NCBI GenBank assembly: GCA_034440255.1
Contig: JAWXBU010000233.1
Span: 1-9,383 of the forward strand
Reading direction: 5' to 3'
Length of the DNA stretch: 9,383 bases
Origin: JAEUIA01 sp034440255
Lineage (GTDB): Bacteria > Planctomycetota > UBA1135 > GCA-002686595
Shown: positions 8,223 through 9,383 of the stretch, one piece after another
Layout: each line of letters starts with the position of its first letter
Position numbering within the stretch: the first letter of the stretch is position 1
Translations under genes and position numbers: made by a program
The notes under the pieces: model-generated
Told to the model about the DNA's origin: nothing
Seen by the model: only the letters and a program-made list of their open reading frames with translations
Database searches by the model: none

Positions 8223-8591
8223 TCACCTCGCCATCTTGGACATCAAGTCGAGCAATTCGTCGTACATCCGCTCTGCTTCGACTTCGCCGCCCTTGAGCGC
8301 AGCCGTAGCGCAGTGCTTAAGGTGATTCTTGAGAAGGATCTTGGCCACTGCCCTGAGCGACGCTTGAGCCGCGGCGATCTGAGTGATCACGTCCGCGCAG
8401 TAGCGCTCATCCTCCACCATGCGCAGAATTCCCCGAACCTGACCTTCAGCGCGGCGGAGCCGATTGAGGCTCGACGCCTTGAGATCCGGCTCCACCCCGA
8501 CAGCCTTGCGACTTTGCGGGCGCACATCGTTATGGGCGCGGGGCTCGGAATCGTCGACGGCCTTTTTCGAGCCTGTGGTCTTGCGGGTCAT
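8223..8591 (-). CDS. csoR: CsoR-family copper-sensing transcriptional repressor (122 aa)
   Basis: This is a small all-helical DNA-binding repressor (DUF156/CsoR-RcnR-FrmR family) that releases its operator on binding Cu(I). The core runs from LNRLRRAEGQVRGILRMVEDE to the C-terminus. The Cu(I) triad of CsoR is intact by hand alignment: Cys65 (RYCADV), His90 and Cys94 (NHLKHC). Cys94 separates it from the Ni/Co sensor RcnR, which has His there. Tyr64 next to Cys65 and the acidic C-terminal helix match second-shell features of CsoR. Residues 1-38 form an extra polar, Lys/Arg-rich N-terminal arm. The ATG at 8591-8589 was chosen because GGGAG (plus strand 8600-8604) lies 8 nt upstream. An in-frame GTG at 8639 would overlap the upstream gene and has no clear site. 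It is the middle gene of the copZ-csoR-copA operon and so probably represses itself. Confidence 0.93.
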   Translation of the reverse strand: MTRKTTGSKKAVDDSEPRAHNDVRPQSRKAVGVEPDLKASSLNRLRRAEGQVRGILRMVEDERYCADVITQIAAAQASLRAVAKILLKNHLKHCATAALKGGEVEAERMYDELLDLMSKMAR

Positions 8592-8613
8592 GGTTGACTC
8601 TCCCACCGCTCCG

Positions 8614-8868
8614 TCAACCGCCGCAGCAACCGCCACCACTCTTCATTGACACCTTGGGCGGGCTCGCGTTGACCATGGCCTTGTAGCCTGCCTTCTCGAT
8701 GGCCCTGACTGCCGCCTCGGTCGTCTTGGCATCCTCGACTTCGATTCGAGCACTGCCGACTACGACGGAATCGACCGTCACCCCGGGAACTGACTGGAGA
8801 GCTTTTGAAACCTGTTGCACGCAGTGGCCGCAGGACATGCCGTCGATGGCGATATTCGTGGTGTTCAT
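8614..8868 (-). CDS. copZ: CopZ-like copper chaperone with a C-terminal Cys-Cys tail (84 aa)
   Basis: This is a single heavy-metal-associated domain that should carry Cu(I) in the cytosol to CopA and perhaps to the repressor. The ferredoxin-like fold pattern is clear: NIAIDGMSCGHC with Cys13 and Cys16 in the loop, VQQVSKALQSVPGV, VDSVVVGSARIEVED, and TEAAVRAIEKAGYKA, with Tyr62 in the usual AGY position. After the domain a linker with Met75 leads to a tail SGGGCCGG, adding Cys81-Cys82, which most CopZ proteins lack. The ATG at 8868-8866 has AAAGG (plus strand 8875-8879) 6 nt upstream. An in-frame ATG at 8931 would lie inside the operator/promoter and is rejected. It is the first gene of the operon, about 50 nt after the promoter and 22 nt before the repressor gene. 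Confidence 0.92.
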   Translation of the reverse strand: MNTTNIAIDGMSCGHCVQQVSKALQSVPGVTVDSVVVGSARIEVEDAKTTEAAVRAIEKAGYKAMVNASPPKVSMKSGGGCCGG

Positions 8869-8919
8869 GTGGGACCTTTGATCTTTGAAATTGGCTCCGT
8901 GCCGGTAGGGCACTGCGAA

Positions 8920-8948
8920 CCTATACCCCATGGGGGTATCCTACTCAA
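8920..8948 (-). promoter_or_regulatory. Sigma70-type promoter of the copZ-csoR-copA operon
   Basis: Read on the minus strand, TTGAGT (8948-8943) and TATAGG (8925-8920) match -35 and -10 boxes with exactly 17 bp between them. Transcription would start near 8912, leaving a leader of about 45 nt before the copZ ATG. The spacer is almost entirely occupied by the palindrome described separately, so a bound repressor would block RNA polymerase directly. Confidence 0.75.
8923..8939. promoter_or_regulatory. CsoR-type operator palindrome
   Basis: ATACCCCATGGGGGTAT is an inverted repeat with 7-bp arms (ATACCCC and GGGGTAT) around a 3-nt centre. It matches the G-tract, TA-flanked class of operators known for CsoR-family repressors. 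It overlaps the -10 box and the promoter spacer of an operon that encodes a CsoR-family protein, which makes self-regulation by copper very likely. I see no second copy elsewhere in the window. Confidence 0.85.
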
Positions 8949-9246
8949 CCCCAAATCTGCAGTTTTGACCCTTCGCGCTCGGGAAGCAGTCCACACACGC
9001 GAAACAACCCGCCCCAGTCGTAACTGCCCGAGTCATCAAGTGGAGGTACGCCTGATCACTTCCGGTCTGCTTTCGGGCAGGCTAATCAGGAACGCCGTAG
9101 GGCGGTAGCGGGTCGGCCCAGTGCCATCCGTACTGACCCCCTCGCCCAGTTTGGCCAGACCTGGATTAGGCGGTGAATCTGAAAGGCACAGCTATCGAGT
9201 CAGGCCGCGGAAAGCGCAGTTTCCGCAGCCCGGCGAAGTTCCTCGA
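8949..9246. other. Non-coding gap upstream of the copper promoter, with a nested hairpin
   Basis: No supported gene lies here. The most structured part is at 9024-9080: CTGCCCGA (9024-9031) pairs with TCGGGCAG (9073-9080), AAGTG (9038-9042) with CACTT (9057-9061), and AGG (9044-9046) with CCT (9051-9053). These arms nest, so they could fold into one long interrupted hairpin. Its role is unknown: it could be a remnant of a mobile element end, a leader or terminator RNA, or chance. Stop codons are frequent in all frames examined. Confidence 0.4.
9203..9230. terminator. Stem-loop after the Met-rich reading frame, possible terminator
   Basis: GCGGAAA (9207-9213) and TTTCCGC (9220-9226) are perfect arms around a 6-nt loop. 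Three more pairs (GGC at 9203-9205 with GCC at 9228-9230) extend the stem beyond one mismatch. It lies 17 nt past the stop of the Met-rich reading frame on the minus strand, where a terminator would be expected. No T-run follows in that direction, so it is at best a non-canonical terminator. Confidence 0.4.
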
Positions 9247-9378
9247 TCACTTGCGATCCATACCGGAGTCCTTAGCCTTCTCGTCCGGGTCCTTCATGTC
9301 ATTCATTCCCTTCATGCCTTTCATATCACCCATCCCCTTCATGTCTTTCATCTCTTTCATCATCGGACACTGAGCCAT
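9247..9378 (-). CDS. Met/Lys-rich small protein with MxxM repeats (43 aa as seen; 5' end may lie outside window)
   Basis: I do not recognise this gene as a named family. On the minus strand, ATG at 9378-9376 opens a frame of 43 codons ending in TGA at 9249-9247. It begins MAQCPMMKEMKDM and ends PDEKAKDSGMDRK. There are 11 Met and 9 Lys in 43 residues. Met7, 10, 13, 16, 19, 22, 25 and 28 are spaced exactly three apart. Cys4 precedes Pro5. MxxM units are known Cu(I)/Ag(I)-binding motifs, for example in SilE-type proteins, and the gene lies beside a copper-regulated operon, so soft-metal binding is a reasonable inference. No signal peptide is visible. Only 5 nt lie upstream, so the ribosome site cannot be seen and the frame stays open to the window edge. 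It may be the C-terminus of a longer protein. Its strand matches the copper operon, but that operon has its own promoter 300 nt downstream. Confidence 0.6.
   Translation of the reverse strand: MAQCPMMKEMKDMKGMGDMKGMKGMNDMKDPDEKAKDSGMDRK
9289..9360 (-). repeat. Eight degenerate 9-nt tandem units (ATGAARGRN) encoding the MxxM chain
   Basis: On the minus strand from 9360 the sequence is built of eight consecutive 9-nt units beginning ATG, most of the form ATGAARGRN. Units differ mainly at third positions and in the last codon (GAG, GAC, GGG, GAT, GGC, GGA, GAC, GAC). They keep frame and the Met at every first codon. This looks like expansion of a short coding repeat followed by drift with the Met positions held. 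Confidence 0.7.
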
Positions 9379-9383
9379 GGAGC

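Noticed and set aside
7635..8597. Plus-strand open frame of 320 codons opposite copA and csoR
   Set aside because: It is antisense to two well-supported genes, Arg/His-rich, without recognisable motifs. It is a by-product of high GC.
8592..8639. GTG at 8639 as the start of the repressor
   Set aside because: It would overlap the chaperone gene by 26 nt and add a low-complexity Ala/Val stretch. ATG 8591 has a GGGAG site 8 nt upstream.
9201..9265. Minus-strand peptide reading LRYGSQVIEELRRAAETALSAA in another frame
   Set aside because: It looks protein-like but is only about 23 codons after a stop, has no ribosome site, and overlaps the end of the Met-rich frame and the hairpin. It is probably chance.
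9173..9373. Plus-strand frame with a hydrophobic Phe/Met/Ile/Pro-rich C-terminus (possible membrane peptide)
   Set aside because: It is the complement of the 9-nt Met repeat: CAT codons on the other strand read as Phe-Met/Ile/Ser/Pro here. The minus-strand reading gives a regular Met spacing and a sensible polar protein, so I prefer it, though not with certainty.
1..9383. tRNA, rRNA, CRISPR array, insertion sequence, riboswitch
   Set aside because: No regularly spaced long repeats, no transposase-like protein, and no recognisable RNA gene pattern were seen on either strand.

Overview
The window is GC-rich, gene-dense bacterial DNA devoted almost entirely to heavy-metal, mainly copper, homeostasis. 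The organism is Gram-negative: it encodes a tripartite efflux pump with a TolC-type outer-membrane factor. A decayed protein fragment between the two operons has a WYRD-type C-terminus that I associate with secreted proteins of Planctomycetota and related phyla. That hints at such a host but does not prove it.

Layout. (1) Positions 1-5265, plus strand: the 3' part of a periplasmic adaptor (CzcB/CusB type), a complete RND permease (CzcA/CusA type, 1059 aa) and a complete outer-membrane lipoprotein channel (CzcC/CusC type, 461 aa). They form one tightly packed operon whose promoter lies left of the window. (2) Positions 5266-5786: a gap between convergent operons, holding inverted repeats and a degraded gene fragment on the minus strand. 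(3) Positions 5787-8868, minus strand: an operon transcribed leftwards in the order copZ-like chaperone, csoR-like repressor, copA-like Cu+ P1B-ATPase. (4) Positions 8920-8948: its promoter, with -35 and -10 boxes 17 bp apart and a near-perfect CsoR-type palindrome (ATACCCC-N3-GGGGTAT) in the spacer. (5) Positions 8949-9246: no gene seen, two hairpin-capable repeats. (6) Positions 9247-9378, minus strand: a 43-residue reading frame very rich in Met and Lys, with eight Met residues spaced exactly three apart. It runs close to the window edge and could be a new type of small copper-binding protein or the C-terminus of a larger one.

How the parts fit: when cytosolic Cu(I) rises, the CsoR-like repressor should bind copper through Cys65/His90/Cys94 and leave the operator. 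This would induce the chaperone, the repressor itself and the CopA exporter. CopA moves Cu(I) to the periplasm, and a tripartite RND pump could clear metal from the periplasm across the outer membrane. However, the permease lacks the three methionines that define Cu/Ag transport in E. coli CusA, so its substrate is open. The Met-rich small protein next to the copper promoter is the least explained element.
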